Shown here: positions 1 to 7,359 of the stretch, piece by piece
How positions within the stretch are numbered: position 1 is the stretch's first letter
Layout: every line of letters begins with the position of its first letter
From: Pseudomonadales bacterium
GTDB taxonomy: Bacteria > Pseudomonadota > Gammaproteobacteria > Pseudomonadales > DT-91
NCBI GenBank assembly: GCA_013215025.1
Contig: JABSRR010000005.1
Span: 27,513-38,454, forward strand
DNA: 10,942 bases
Reading direction: 5' to 3'
The notes under the pieces: generated by a model
Databases searched by the model: none
The model's input: only the letters and a program-made list of their open reading frames with translations
Told to the model about the DNA's origin: nothing
Translations under genes and position numbers: made by a program

Positions 1-866
1 CTGGTGTTTTTGTTATTGCCGTTAGGCGCCCATTTATAAACAAAGTCAACGCCAGTCACATCAACATCGCCATCAGCAATCGCTGCGCCATGTTCTTCTT
101 CACCGTCTTCTTCGCCGCCATGGTCATGGCCACCGCCCTCGCGCTCATCAAAGCTTGCTTCATAATAAGACGCGCCTAACTGCCAGCTTGATGAATCGCC
201 AATGTCGCCACCAACTTTAACAAATGCTGCTGCACCGGTGTCGTTATCCTCGTTACTGCCTGAAGGGTATTCGTTGCCGGCACTGACTTCAGCACCGAAC
301 TGAAGAAAGAAATCGGTTGGCGCTAACCAGCTAAGTTGAAGACCAGTCTGTCTTAAGTTGCCACCAAATAAGGCATCGTATACCAGAGGTCGATCGGCAA
401 AATCCTGCGCGTGCTCATGCTGAGCATTTAAATAGCCGATATTCGAAAAATACTTACCACCTTTTAAAGTAAACCCAGCAAGGCTTGATAAGGTTTCGAA
501 ATAGGCTTCTTCAAACTCCAGCTCAGTCTCACCATCTTCGTAGACAATCGCTGTGGTTAACATGGCATAAAATTTATCATCAACGTTGGCTGAAATGACT
601 AATTCATTATGGCCCGTGCTAAAGCCATTTTCAGGTAAACCCGCTTCGCCACCTAGCTGAAAGCCAGGTAATTCTAGCTCATCTTCGTCTGATGAATTGT
701 CAACGTCATTATAACGTCCATCTAAAATCAAGCTGATAGCAGGATTAAATTCATTCGCAGTAATACGGTTTTTGCCTGCTTTATTAAGTGTATCTTGATT
801 TTCGTTGGCAAAAGCAAGGGGTGCCGCAAGCATTAGGCCAGCAGCAAAGGGAATAGAAATTTTCAT
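1..866 (-). CDS. Outer-membrane receptor/porin, zinc-uptake type (partial, 3' end outside window)
   Basis: The first 288 residues are visible; the C-terminal part lies beyond the left edge. The start is the ATG at 866, with an AGAGAAG ribosome site about 6 bases upstream. Residues 1-20 form a clean signal peptide ending in AFA before NENQ. The mature part has the alternating hydrophobic/polar pattern of an outer-membrane beta-barrel, with FNPAISLILDG at 40-50, GFSTGHNEL at 81-89, KYFSNIGYLNAQHEH near 138-152 and LSWLAPTDFF at 178-187. From memory of the family, these blocks match proteins annotated as zinc-regulated TonB-dependent outer-membrane receptors. I see no classical TonB box or plug domain in the visible part, so a porin-like barrel is the safer description. 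An acidic, His-containing segment at 240-260 (H247, H249, H259) looks like a metal-binding surface loop. It lies 40 bases downstream of the small His-rich secreted protein, which supports a role in divalent-metal (probably zinc) passage across the outer membrane. The substrate is inferred. Confidence 0.75.
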   Translation of the reverse strand, partial: MKISIPFAAGLMLAAPLAFANENQDTLNKAGKNRITANEFNPAISLILDGRYNDVDNSSDEDELELPGFQLGGEAGLPENGFSTGHNELVISANVDDKFYAMLTTAIVYEDGETELEFEEAYFETLSSLAGFTLKGGKYFSNIGYLNAQHEHAQDFADRPLVYDALFGGNLRQTGLQLSWLAPTDFFLQFGAEVSAGNEYPSGSNEDNDTGAAAFVKVGGDIGDSSSWQLGASYYEASFDEREGGGHDHGGEEDGEEEHGAAIADGDVDVTGVDFVYKWAPNGNNKNT

Positions 867-906
867 AAAAATCTTCTCTGTAGTAGTTAATTGTAAAAAT
901 GGAGAA

Positions 907-1197
907 CTACACTAACAGAGGCGGAGCACGGCTTAGGCCGTAACGAGGAAAACTGGTATTCGATGAGGCTAGCGCCGAGTCATCAGGGCTTATCGGGGGA
1001 AATACCGCAATAATATGCAGCGCATGCGATAGCGGTAAGGTTTGACTATCGAAGTGCAGCAGAAGCTCGCAGCCCACATCATGATGCCCATCAGCGTGCT
1101 CAAGCTCATGATGCATTGCCAAAGCCTGAGCAGACAGCAATAACAGCAGTAAAGCTAGGGCCAATAAAGGCTGATGATAGCGACTAAGACGGAGCAT
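907..1197 (-). CDS. Small secreted His/Cys-rich protein, putative periplasmic zinc chaperone
   Basis: A 96-residue protein when read from the ATG at 1197; the frame stays open to a GTG at 1218 and contains a TTG at 1209. The ATG gives the best signal peptide: basic MLRLSRYHQP, then a Leu/Ala-rich core, ending in AQALA at residue 27. The short mature part opens with a metal-ligand cluster (H29, H30, H34, H38, H39, C43, H48) and ends in an SRAPPL motif. This architecture (signal peptide, His-rich stretch with one Cys, terminal R-x-PP) matches small proteins annotated as zinc chaperones of ABC-type zinc uptake systems, and distantly DUF2946-like proteins. It precedes the outer-membrane receptor gene by 40 bases, so the two are probably one transcript. 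Start choice is uncertain: the ATG has no clear ribosome site, whereas AAGAG sits about 8 bases before the TTG at 1209. Function is inferred from family resemblance and context. Confidence 0.65.
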   Translation of the reverse strand: MLRLSRYHQPLLALALLLLLLSAQALAMHHELEHADGHHDVGCELLLHFDSQTLPLSHALHIIAVFPPISPDDSALASSNTSFPRYGLSRAPPLLV

Positions 1198-1210
1198 ACA
1201 GACTGGCAAA

Positions 1211-1239
1211 AATTGCACTCTTTTTAAACGAGAGCAATT
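1211..1239 (-). repeat. Imperfect inverted repeat upstream of the zinc-type operon
   Basis: On the plus strand the left arm AATTGCACTCT (1211-1221) pairs with the right arm AGAGCAATT (1231-1239) apart from a two-base bulge, with a 9-base loop between. It covers the possible GTG start, the AAGAG stretch and the candidate -10 element. It could be an operator or a stem-loop in the leader that hides the ribosome site. It does not read as a standard Zur box. Confidence 0.45.
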
Positions 1240-1265
1240 CTCAACAATAACGCTCCGTTAATCAA
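1237..1265 (-). promoter_or_regulatory. Candidate promoter with palindrome in the spacer, for the zinc-type operon
   Basis: Read on the minus strand, TTGATT (1265-1260) is separated by 17 bases from GAGAAT (1242-1237); each matches the sigma-70 consensus at four of six positions. The spacer contains TAACG-GAG-CGTTA (1248-1260), a perfect 5-bp inverted repeat with a 3-base centre, well placed for a repressor. The predicted transcript would start near 1230 and have a leader of about 33 bases. Regulation by zinc/Zur is expected from the genes, but the palindrome does not match the GTTATAATATAAC-like Zur core. Confidence 0.35.
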
Positions 1266-1342
1266 GCAAAAGCTGCATTAAATCTTAGCGAAAATTGCTG
1301 CTGGCGTCGTTACAGCATCGGTTAGCAAAGCATCAAATCAAG

Positions 1343-2959
1343 CTAGGGCATTCCACTGATGTGCACCTGTTGCTGGTTTGCAGGAATGCGCCAACCTTTC
1401 GCATCGAAACCTTGTTTAATCACCTCACGCAGCTTAGTCGCAACCACAAAATGCTTTGCGGGCTTGACCGGCATTGATACTCTAAAATGCATCGCCGAGG
1501 GCTCAAAGGCAACAATACCTTTAACTTCTAGAGCATCGGTAACATCGTCTGCCATCGCCTGCTGCACCTGCGCACCGCAGTCAATTAAAAAGCTTCGCGC
1601 CTCAACAACATCCACATCATAACTGAATGGCACTTCAACCACTGCGAAGGTGAAATCTTTGCTATAGTTTTTAATATGGTTTAAATCGCCATTTCGTAAA
1701 ATATGCAAATTACCCTCAGGGTCCCTGATTTTGGTCGTGCGAAAATCGATATGCTCAACTGCGCCTAACACTTGACCCGTATCGATCACGTCGCCGACCA
1801 AAAAAATATTTTCAAATAAGATAAAAAATCCGCTAACAATATCGTTAATCAGTGGTTGAGCACCAAAGCCAATAACCACACCCAAAATACCGGCACCTGC
1901 CAAAAATGGCATAATATCAATACCTAGGGCGCCTAAAATCAGCACCAAGGTGACGAAATACACAACATATTGATAGATGGTTTTCATCAGCGGCATAATC
2001 GTGGCTCTGCGACGCATCACCATCTCGTCATAATCACCTTCATATTGCTTATGATCGATAAGCAGATTACCCGCATCAATAATGACTCGGGCGATGAAGA
2101 AAATCACAATACTTTGAATTAAGCGCGGGCCCAGTTTGGCAAATTCTGCGATTGGTGTCAGTTGCGCAATCACAAGACTTAAGCCCGCAATCCAAATAAT
2201 ATAGGCTAAGCTTTTTTGTAATAATGGTAATAAGGGCTGCAGTGCCTCAAAATAGGCCTGCCATGCCTTACTCGATGCTAACTGATGCATGAAGCTGTTT
2301 AAGGCTAACACGACTACTGCAACCATGCGTGCAGCAATAGTGGCTAAGCCAATGATTAAGTAGATAGAAATCGCTTTGATTAATAGCTGATATATTGAGT
2401 CTGCAAGCGCTAATTGCTCGGTGACAAAAACGATGAAAAAGAGCCAGGCTGCAATCGTAAAAACCTGCGACAGACTATTAAAGAAACGACGAATTTCAGA
2501 TGTATTGCTTTGAAAGTGAGTAAATTTTTCGGTTCGCGTTTGGGAGGCGGCAAAAAAGCGGTGTAGATACTTTAAACCAAAACCGATAGCTACCGCAGCG
2601 GCTAAAATTTTTCCCAAGGCAAGGCTTAGATGCAGCCAAATATCGGCTGAAATATTGCTAATCCATTGCTCTAACACAATGTAGGGTGACTGATTTTGCC
2701 ACACTAACCATGCATTTAAGAGAATAATTAGCAGGATCAAAAAGCAGACTAATAGCAGCAAGCCAAATCGATACCAACGCCACATATCATTCAGCTGTGA
2801 CTCAAACTGCACTAGCGTTTCACGTTTGGCTAAATAACTAAAAATCAAACGGGCTATATAAAAGCAACAGGCGGTCAATACCAACAGCAGTAACAGCTCA
2901 GCACCAACCACGGCTAAAATCGATAGAACGTGTTCAGTGGATTGTAAAATCTCAGGCAT
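1343..2959 (-). CDS. Large MscS-type mechanosensitive ion channel
   Basis: A 538-residue inner-membrane protein from the ATG at 2959, which has AAGGA about 7 bases upstream. The frame stays open further upstream into the end of the pump gene, but that extension has no support. Residues 12-345 contain about eight hydrophobic helices (roughly 12-38, 64-88, 108-130, 165-185, 190-218, 250-270, 278-300, 328-346). The Gly/Ala-rich pore helix follows at 351-381 (PFLAGAGILGVVIGFGAQ, then LINDIVSGFFILFE). The cytoplasmic beta domain starts at FLVGDVID (386-393) and the alpha/beta domain runs to the C-terminus. The family opens under membrane tension and releases solutes during hypo-osmotic shock. E. 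coli MscS is 286 residues, so this is one of the larger paralogue types with extra N-terminal helices, similar in layout to YbiO or YnaI. It lies 58 bases downstream of the pump gene with no strong terminator between, so co-transcription is likely. The assignment to MscS is firm; the subgroup is not. Confidence 0.92.
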   Translation of the reverse strand: MPEILQSTEHVLSILAVVGAELLLLLVLTACCFYIARLIFSYLAKRETLVQFESQLNDMWRWYRFGLLLLVCFLILLIILLNAWLVWQNQSPYIVLEQWISNISADIWLHLSLALGKILAAAVAIGFGLKYLHRFFAASQTRTEKFTHFQSNTSEIRRFFNSLSQVFTIAAWLFFIVFVTEQLALADSIYQLLIKAISIYLIIGLATIAARMVAVVVLALNSFMHQLASSKAWQAYFEALQPLLPLLQKSLAYIIWIAGLSLVIAQLTPIAEFAKLGPRLIQSIVIFFIARVIIDAGNLLIDHKQYEGDYDEMVMRRRATIMPLMKTIYQYVVYFVTLVLILGALGIDIMPFLAGAGILGVVIGFGAQPLINDIVSGFFILFENIFLVGDVIDTGQVLGAVEHIDFRTTKIRDPEGNLHILRNGDLNHIKNYSKDFTFAVVEVPFSYDVDVVEARSFLIDCGAQVQQAMADDVTDALEVKGIVAFEPSAMHFRVSMPVKPAKHFVVATKLREVIKQGFDAKGWRIPANQQQVHISGMP

Positions 2960-2963
2960 GCGA

Positions 2964-2992
2964 AATCCTTCAGCGTGTATCCCTTTAGGATT
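2964..2992 (-). repeat. Short inverted repeat covering the channel gene's ribosome site
   Basis: In the 58-base pump-channel gap, AATCCT and AGGATT form a 6-bp perfect inverted repeat with a 17-base loop. In the transcript the 3' arm contains the AGGA of the Shine-Dalgarno sequence before the ATG at 2959, so pairing could lower initiation. The stem is short and may be chance. Confidence 0.25.
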
Positions 2993-3017
2993 AATTAACC
3001 GCAGATTGCCTAGAAAA

Positions 3018-6000
3018 TCAAGCCTCGCTGAGTGAATTGCTCTGTCTAGATACTTGACGACGCGATAAGCTAACAAACACGACTGGAACAACCAGTAAGG
3101 TCAAGACTGTTCCAATCGAGAGGCCGCCGACGATAACCCAACCGATTTGCTCACGCGTTTCAGCCCCTGCGCCACTTGCCAATGCTAGTGGAAGAGCACC
3201 TAACACCGTTGCGGCAGCAGTCATCAAAATCGGCCTGAACCGTGTTTGCGCTGCCATCAGCATGGCAGAAACTTTGTTATGTCCATCTGCAATCGCTTGG
3301 TTGGCGAACTCTACCATCAAGATACCGTGCTTAGTAATCAGACCTACTAAGGTAATCAAGCCAATTTTAGAATAAATATTTAAGCTGCCATCGCTTAACT
3401 TAAGCGCAATCAAAGCACCGACAAACGCCGGCAGCACCGCCGTTAAAATAATAAATGGGTCGTTAAAACTTTCAAATTGTGCCGCCATTACCAGATAGAT
3501 AAATAATATCGCCAAGGCAAACGCAAACAACAGCGTATTACCCGACTGAATATACTCACGTGTCCCATCACGATATGCGATCCGCATGCTGGGGTTTATA
3601 TTAGCTAAGCTTGTTTCGATAAACTCCACGGCCTCACCAATACTGTAGTTGGCATTAACCCCAGCGGTAATTTGAGCAGCGCGGTATTTATCAAAATGTG
3701 GCAGCTCACCCGCAGTGGTAGTGTAGCGCACGGTAACTAAATTATTTAAGGCGACTAATTCACCTTGCGCAGAGCGCAGATATATATCTTGAATATCCTG
3801 TGGGCTCAGTCGCTGGCCTTGCTCAAGCTGGACTAACACATCAAACTGCTGATTGCCCTGCTTATAGCGCGTCACCGTTCTCGAACCTAACAAGGTTTCG
3901 AGTGTTGTTGCTATATCTCGCGCATCAACACCAAAGTTAGCCGCTTTTTGTCGGTCAATATCAATTTGCAACTCAGGCTTGTTCAATCGCAAGTCTAAAC
4001 GCACCTGATTCATACCCGGGTTTTTCTGCATCTCGGCCACAAGCTGATTGCCGGTATTAAGAATATCTTCATAGCTTTGACTCGACTGCAACATAATTGA
4101 TATTGGGGTAGATGAGTCGGCGCCTAAAGACTGCGGCGGCATAGCAAAGGCAATAATATCTGGCAGTTGATAAAAACCTTTCATAGCATCGTAGGCAATG
4201 TCGACCGAATGTCGCTCGCGATCGGCATAGGATTTCAGGGGTACAAAAGAGATGCCCTGCGTGGAGGCAGGAAAACCGGCTACCACGAAATATCCGCGTA
4301 CATCCGGCATCGACTGATAAACCGCTTCTTTACCACGGCTGGCCTCACTGATAAATTTCGGCGTTACGCCCTCCGCACCTATGGCTATAGTGAAAAAATA
4401 TCCTCTATCTTCCACCGGCGATAGCTCGTCGGCTAAAGGCCGAAGCAGCGGATTGGTAAGTCCGGTAGGAAGCAGGCTCAAGGTAACCACTAGGCAAAGT
4501 AGCAATATTAGCCAGCCCATCAGTCGATGATGCAAGAGCCATTCAAGCAAAAGTTGATACTGCTGCGCCGCATACTTGAGCAGCTTATCAAACCAGCCAA
4601 GTGCAGCGGGCGGCTCCAGCTTAGCCGCATCTGCAGAGAGTAGCTTACTGCACAGCATCGGCGATAAGGTCAGTGCAACAAAGCCAGACACTAAAACGGC
4701 ACCGGCCAGCGTTAGCGCAAACTCAATAAACAGTTTACCCGTCCTACCCTCGGTGAATGCGACTGGTGCAAATACAGCCGCTAGCGTAATCGTCATCGCG
4801 ACAATCGCGAAACCGATTTCTTGTGCACCATCTAGAGCAGCTTGACGTGCTGACTTACCTTGCTCTAGATGACGATAAATGTTTTCTAACATCACAATGG
4901 CATCATCTACCACTAGGCCGATTGCGAGCACTAAAGCTAATAAGGTTAAGGTATTAATTGTAAAACCAAATGCAAGCATTAGCGCAAATGCACCAATAAT
5001 AGATACCGGCACTGCTGCCATCGGAATTAATGTAGCACGCGCAGATTGTAAAAATAAAAAAATCACCAGCAGTACTAACACAAACGCTTCTATTAACGTT
5101 GACCAAACTGCCGCTATCGAACCTTCAATAAATACGCTGGCATCATAGGGTGTGGCTAGCTGCAAATCTGCAGGGAAGTCCCGCTGCAGCTCGGCAATAC
5201 TTCGGTCAACTTGCTCAGCAACTTCGAGCGGGTTTGCAGTTGCCTGTTTCACAACTCCTATACCTATCGCGGGTTGGCCATTATAGCGAACATAGCTTCG
5301 TTCATCTTGCACGCCCAGTGCAACTTTCGCAACATCAGCTAAGCGCAGCTGAGCACCTGCTTGATCACGAATAATAACATTCTCAAAGTCTGTAACCGTA
5401 GACAGTTGCGTTTGCGGGTAAACGCTAAACTCTTGCGCCGCCGACTCAATTAAGCCAGCCGGCAATTCGACATTCTGGCCTTTCACCGCTGCTTCTATAT
5501 CTTGTGCGGTGACTTTATAAGCGGCCATCTTGTCTTTTTGCAACCATATACGCATCGCCTGGCGCCGCTCGCCAAGTATGCGAATTTCGGCAATGCCAGC
5601 GATGGTCTGTAATGCGTCTTTGATTTGATTCTCAGCTATATGATTCACCTCTACTGGACTGCGAGTCGTTGAGCTGAGCGCTAAATACATAAACGGTGTA
5701 GCGCCTGCTTCCACCTTGGCAACTACAGGTTCGTCAATTTCATCCGGTAAAAGCTGTCTTACGCGTGCCACACGATCTCGCACATCGGAAGCCGCCGCAT
5801 CCGCATTGCGCGACAACTGAAAATGAACCGATATCTGCGACAGGCCTTGTTTAGATTTTGACGATAGAAAATCAATACCATCAATACCCGATAAAGATTC
5901 CTCTAGCACATCAGTAACCTGTGATTCCATAATATAGCCAGAGGCGCCTTTATAGCTGGTCGTAACGCTGACTACTGGTACATCGATATTAGGGTATTCG

Positions 6001-6104
6001 CGAATACTGAGCTGCTGAAATGCAACTAGACCCAGCAAGATTACGATAATATTTATCACCATCGCCAGCACTGGACGATGAATGAAAATAGACAATATCC
6101 GCAT
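3018..6104 (-). CDS. RND-family multidrug efflux pump, inner-membrane permease (AcrB/HAE1 class)
   Basis: A 1028-residue proton-driven exporter, the usual length for AcrB-class pumps. The N-terminal helix starts at IFIHRPVLAMVINI, followed by the first periplasmic porter region (about 35-330). TM2-TM6 lie at about 332-490 and the second half repeats the layout (periplasmic about 550-850, TM helices to 1010). The proton-relay residues are present: D400-D401 in GLVVDDAIVMLEN and K925 in GLITKHGILMVEFAN. The TEGRTGKLFIEFALTL block (451-466) and LTLSPMLCSKLL (478-489) are typical. It takes substrates from the periplasm or membrane and passes them through the adaptor to an outer-membrane channel, which is not encoded here. 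The ATG at 6104 lies 2 bases after the adaptor stop, and its GGAG ribosome site is inside the adaptor's last codons, so the two are translationally coupled. Drug, solvent or metabolite specificity cannot be read from the sequence. Confidence 0.95.
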   Translation of the reverse strand: MRILSIFIHRPVLAMVINIIVILLGLVAFQQLSIREYPNIDVPVVSVTTSYKGASGYIMESQVTDVLEESLSGIDGIDFLSSKSKQGLSQISVHFQLSRNADAAASDVRDRVARVRQLLPDEIDEPVVAKVEAGATPFMYLALSSTTRSPVEVNHIAENQIKDALQTIAGIAEIRILGERRQAMRIWLQKDKMAAYKVTAQDIEAAVKGQNVELPAGLIESAAQEFSVYPQTQLSTVTDFENVIIRDQAGAQLRLADVAKVALGVQDERSYVRYNGQPAIGIGVVKQATANPLEVAEQVDRSIAELQRDFPADLQLATPYDASVFIEGSIAAVWSTLIEAFVLVLLVIFLFLQSARATLIPMAAVPVSIIGAFALMLAFGFTINTLTLLALVLAIGLVVDDAIVMLENIYRHLEQGKSARQAALDGAQEIGFAIVAMTITLAAVFAPVAFTEGRTGKLFIEFALTLAGAVLVSGFVALTLSPMLCSKLLSADAAKLEPPAALGWFDKLLKYAAQQYQLLLEWLLHHRLMGWLILLLCLVVTLSLLPTGLTNPLLRPLADELSPVEDRGYFFTIAIGAEGVTPKFISEASRGKEAVYQSMPDVRGYFVVAGFPASTQGISFVPLKSYADRERHSVDIAYDAMKGFYQLPDIIAFAMPPQSLGADSSTPISIMLQSSQSYEDILNTGNQLVAEMQKNPGMNQVRLDLRLNKPELQIDIDRQKAANFGVDARDIATTLETLLGSRTVTRYKQGNQQFDVLVQLEQGQRLSPQDIQDIYLRSAQGELVALNNLVTVRYTTTAGELPHFDKYRAAQITAGVNANYSIGEAVEFIETSLANINPSMRIAYRDGTREYIQSGNTLLFAFALAILFIYLVMAAQFESFNDPFIILTAVLPAFVGALIALKLSDGSLNIYSKIGLITLVGLITKHGILMVEFANQAIADGHNKVSAMLMAAQTRFRPILMTAAATVLGALPLALASGAGAETREQIGWVIVGGLSIGTVLTLLVVPVVFVSLSRRQVSRQSNSLSEA

Positions 6105-6106
6105 GC

Positions 6107-7237
6107 CTAAGGCTCCGGGTCTGATGGCGACGCACTATCCTGCGCAGGCGCTGCTGTGCTGCTAACGCCTTCGCCATCGATGGCAGCAGCCATCAATGGC
6201 ATACCATCAAACGGCACTTTATGATGCCCTGCAACGACCACTAGGTCAGTTGCATTTAAGCCTTCACCTATAGCGACTTGCTGATTTTGATAACTCAATA
6301 CCTCGACATTCACAGTTTTTGATAGACCGTCCTGACTTAACATGAGCTGCGTTGCATCACCGTTGCGAAACACTGCCGACTCAGGCAACCAAAGTACCTG
6401 ATCTTGCTGCTTTACGGTTAACGCCACTTTGGCAAACAAGCCAGGTTTTAGCTGCTTATCCGGATTATCCAGCTTTGCCCTTACCTGCATGGCGCGTGTC
6501 GCGGTATCAATAGAGGGTGCTAGCGCAATTACCGTTGCCTGGCGATCAATCGCGAGTGCCGGTATTGTGATCGCAATGTCCGCATTAACACTTAAAGCAC
6601 TGAGCAGTGTCTCAGGTACGGAAAAGTCAACATATAAAGGATCAAGATTAACGATTTCAATCAAGCCATCACCTTGGCTGACAAAGTCACCGAGATTAAC
6701 CTGCCTAATACCTAAATAACCGGCAAATGGCGCGGTGACCGCATGCTTGCTGAGCTCTATGTTGGCAACCGACAACATGGCTTGCGCAGTTTCAAATTCA
6801 GCTTGTGCTTTATCGACATCAAATTGCGAATTTACCTGCCGCTTGAACAAACTGCGAGCACGCTGTAATTCTTCATCAGCTAATTTGAGATCCGCTGTGG
6901 CACGGGATAATTCGGCACGTGCAATTTGGTCGTCTAACTGAATCAGCAATGCATCTTTGGCTACAAACTGGCCATCCTGAAATAATAACTGGTCGATCAC
7001 CGCATCGCGCTCAGCGCGGAGCAAGGTATGCTGAGAGGCTGACAGGGTTGCTGGCATATCTAATGCCTCGATCAAAACCCCGGCTTTTGGCGCCATCATG
7101 CTGACCATCGCCGGCGGCATGCCAGATGAAGCACTCGTTGGGTTCTGCTCACTACAGGCAGAAAGCAGAAGCAGGCTGCACCCTAATAGCGTGCTCATAA
7201 GGGTAGTTCTTAATCTCAACAACATTCGATTACTCAT
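6107..7237 (-). CDS. RND efflux periplasmic adaptor (membrane-fusion) lipoprotein
   Basis: A 376-residue protein from the ATG at 7237; a TTG at 7246 and an ATG at 7225 are also in frame, and none has a strong ribosome site. The N-terminus is a lipoprotein signal with lipobox LLSA-C (Cys28), so it should be lipid-anchored in the periplasm. The barrel-sandwich halves flank an alpha-helical hairpin. The first half includes LRAERDAVIDQLLFQDGQ, the hairpin is rich in Ala, Glu, Leu and Arg (about 104-162), and the second half opens with TAPFAGYLGIRQVNLGDFV (168-186). The beta-barrel and membrane-proximal domains follow, with LKPGLFAKVAL and LPESAVF. These are the standard blocks of the MexA/AcrA (HlyD_D23) family. 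The adaptor bridges the pump to a TolC-type channel. The last 25 or so residues form a low-complexity Ala/Ser/Pro tail that also carries the pump gene's ribosome site. It is the first gene of the adaptor-pump-channel operon. Confidence 0.92.
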   Translation of the reverse strand: MSNRMLLRLRTTLMSTLLGCSLLLLSACSEQNPTSASSGMPPAMVSMMAPKAGVLIEALDMPATLSASQHTLLRAERDAVIDQLLFQDGQFVAKDALLIQLDDQIARAELSRATADLKLADEELQRARSLFKRQVNSQFDVDKAQAEFETAQAMLSVANIELSKHAVTAPFAGYLGIRQVNLGDFVSQGDGLIEIVNLDPLYVDFSVPETLLSALSVNADIAITIPALAIDRQATVIALAPSIDTATRAMQVRAKLDNPDKQLKPGLFAKVALTVKQQDQVLWLPESAVFRNGDATQLMLSQDGLSKTVNVEVLSYQNQQVAIGEGLNATDLVVVAGHHKVPFDGMPLMAAAIDGEGVSSTAAPAQDSASPSDPEP

Positions 7238-7274
7238 CAACGACAAAATCGCGCAATTTTACCGAAAACTGTGA

Positions 7275-7307
7275 TTGACCATAGACAATTTTTTGTAATA
7301 TTTGCAA
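7275..7307 (-). promoter_or_regulatory. Possible promoter for the adaptor-pump-channel operon
   Basis: On the minus strand TTGCAA (7307-7302) is followed 18 bases later by TATGGT (four of six consensus matches each). It lies in the 122-base divergent gap and would give a leader of about 35-45 bases. The match is modest, and I see no convincing TetR-type operator, which pumps of this class often have. Confidence 0.25.
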
Positions 7308-7327
7308 AAGACCTCACTAAAAGAAGT

Positions 7328-7336
7328 TGCTATGAT
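7328..7336 (+). promoter_or_regulatory. Extended -10 promoter for the SpmA-SpmB fusion gene
   Basis: TGCTATGAT is an extended -10 element: a TG one base before TATGAT, which matches the TATAAT consensus at five of six positions. There is only a weak -35 (AAGACC at 7308-7313, 17-base spacing), which is usual for extended -10 promoters. Transcription would start near 7343, giving a short leader that begins beside the GGGGGA ribosome site at 7344-7349. Confidence 0.5.
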
Positions 7337-7359
7337 CGAATTTGGGGGATCAAGCAACA

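Noticed and set aside
1299..1317. Possible terminator after the channel gene (TGCTG ... CAGCA with following GCAATTTT on the minus strand)
   Set aside because: Only 5 bp of pairing with a 9-base loop and a short T-run; too weak to list as a terminator.
1219..1342. Zur box upstream of the zinc-type operon
   Set aside because: I looked for the GTTATAATATAAC-like core on both strands and found only half-matches such as GCGTTATTG.
1295..1622. Plus-strand frames overlapping the end of the channel gene
   Set aside because: They are antisense to the conserved MscS cytoplasmic domain and lack any family signature.
2960..3091. N-terminal extension of the MscS-type channel by 44 residues to an upstream start
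   Set aside because: It overlaps the end of the pump gene, adds a polar stretch unlike the family, and the ATG at 2959 has a good AAGGA site.
4167..5374. Several 70-90-residue frames on the plus strand inside the pump gene
   Set aside because: They are antisense shadows of the 1028-residue conserved pump, Ser/Ala/Thr-rich as expected from reversed codons, with no ribosome sites I trust.
5989..6177. 62-residue reading frame across the adaptor-pump junction, minus strand
   Set aside because: It is out of frame with two clear conserved genes that fill the same DNA, and shows no family features.
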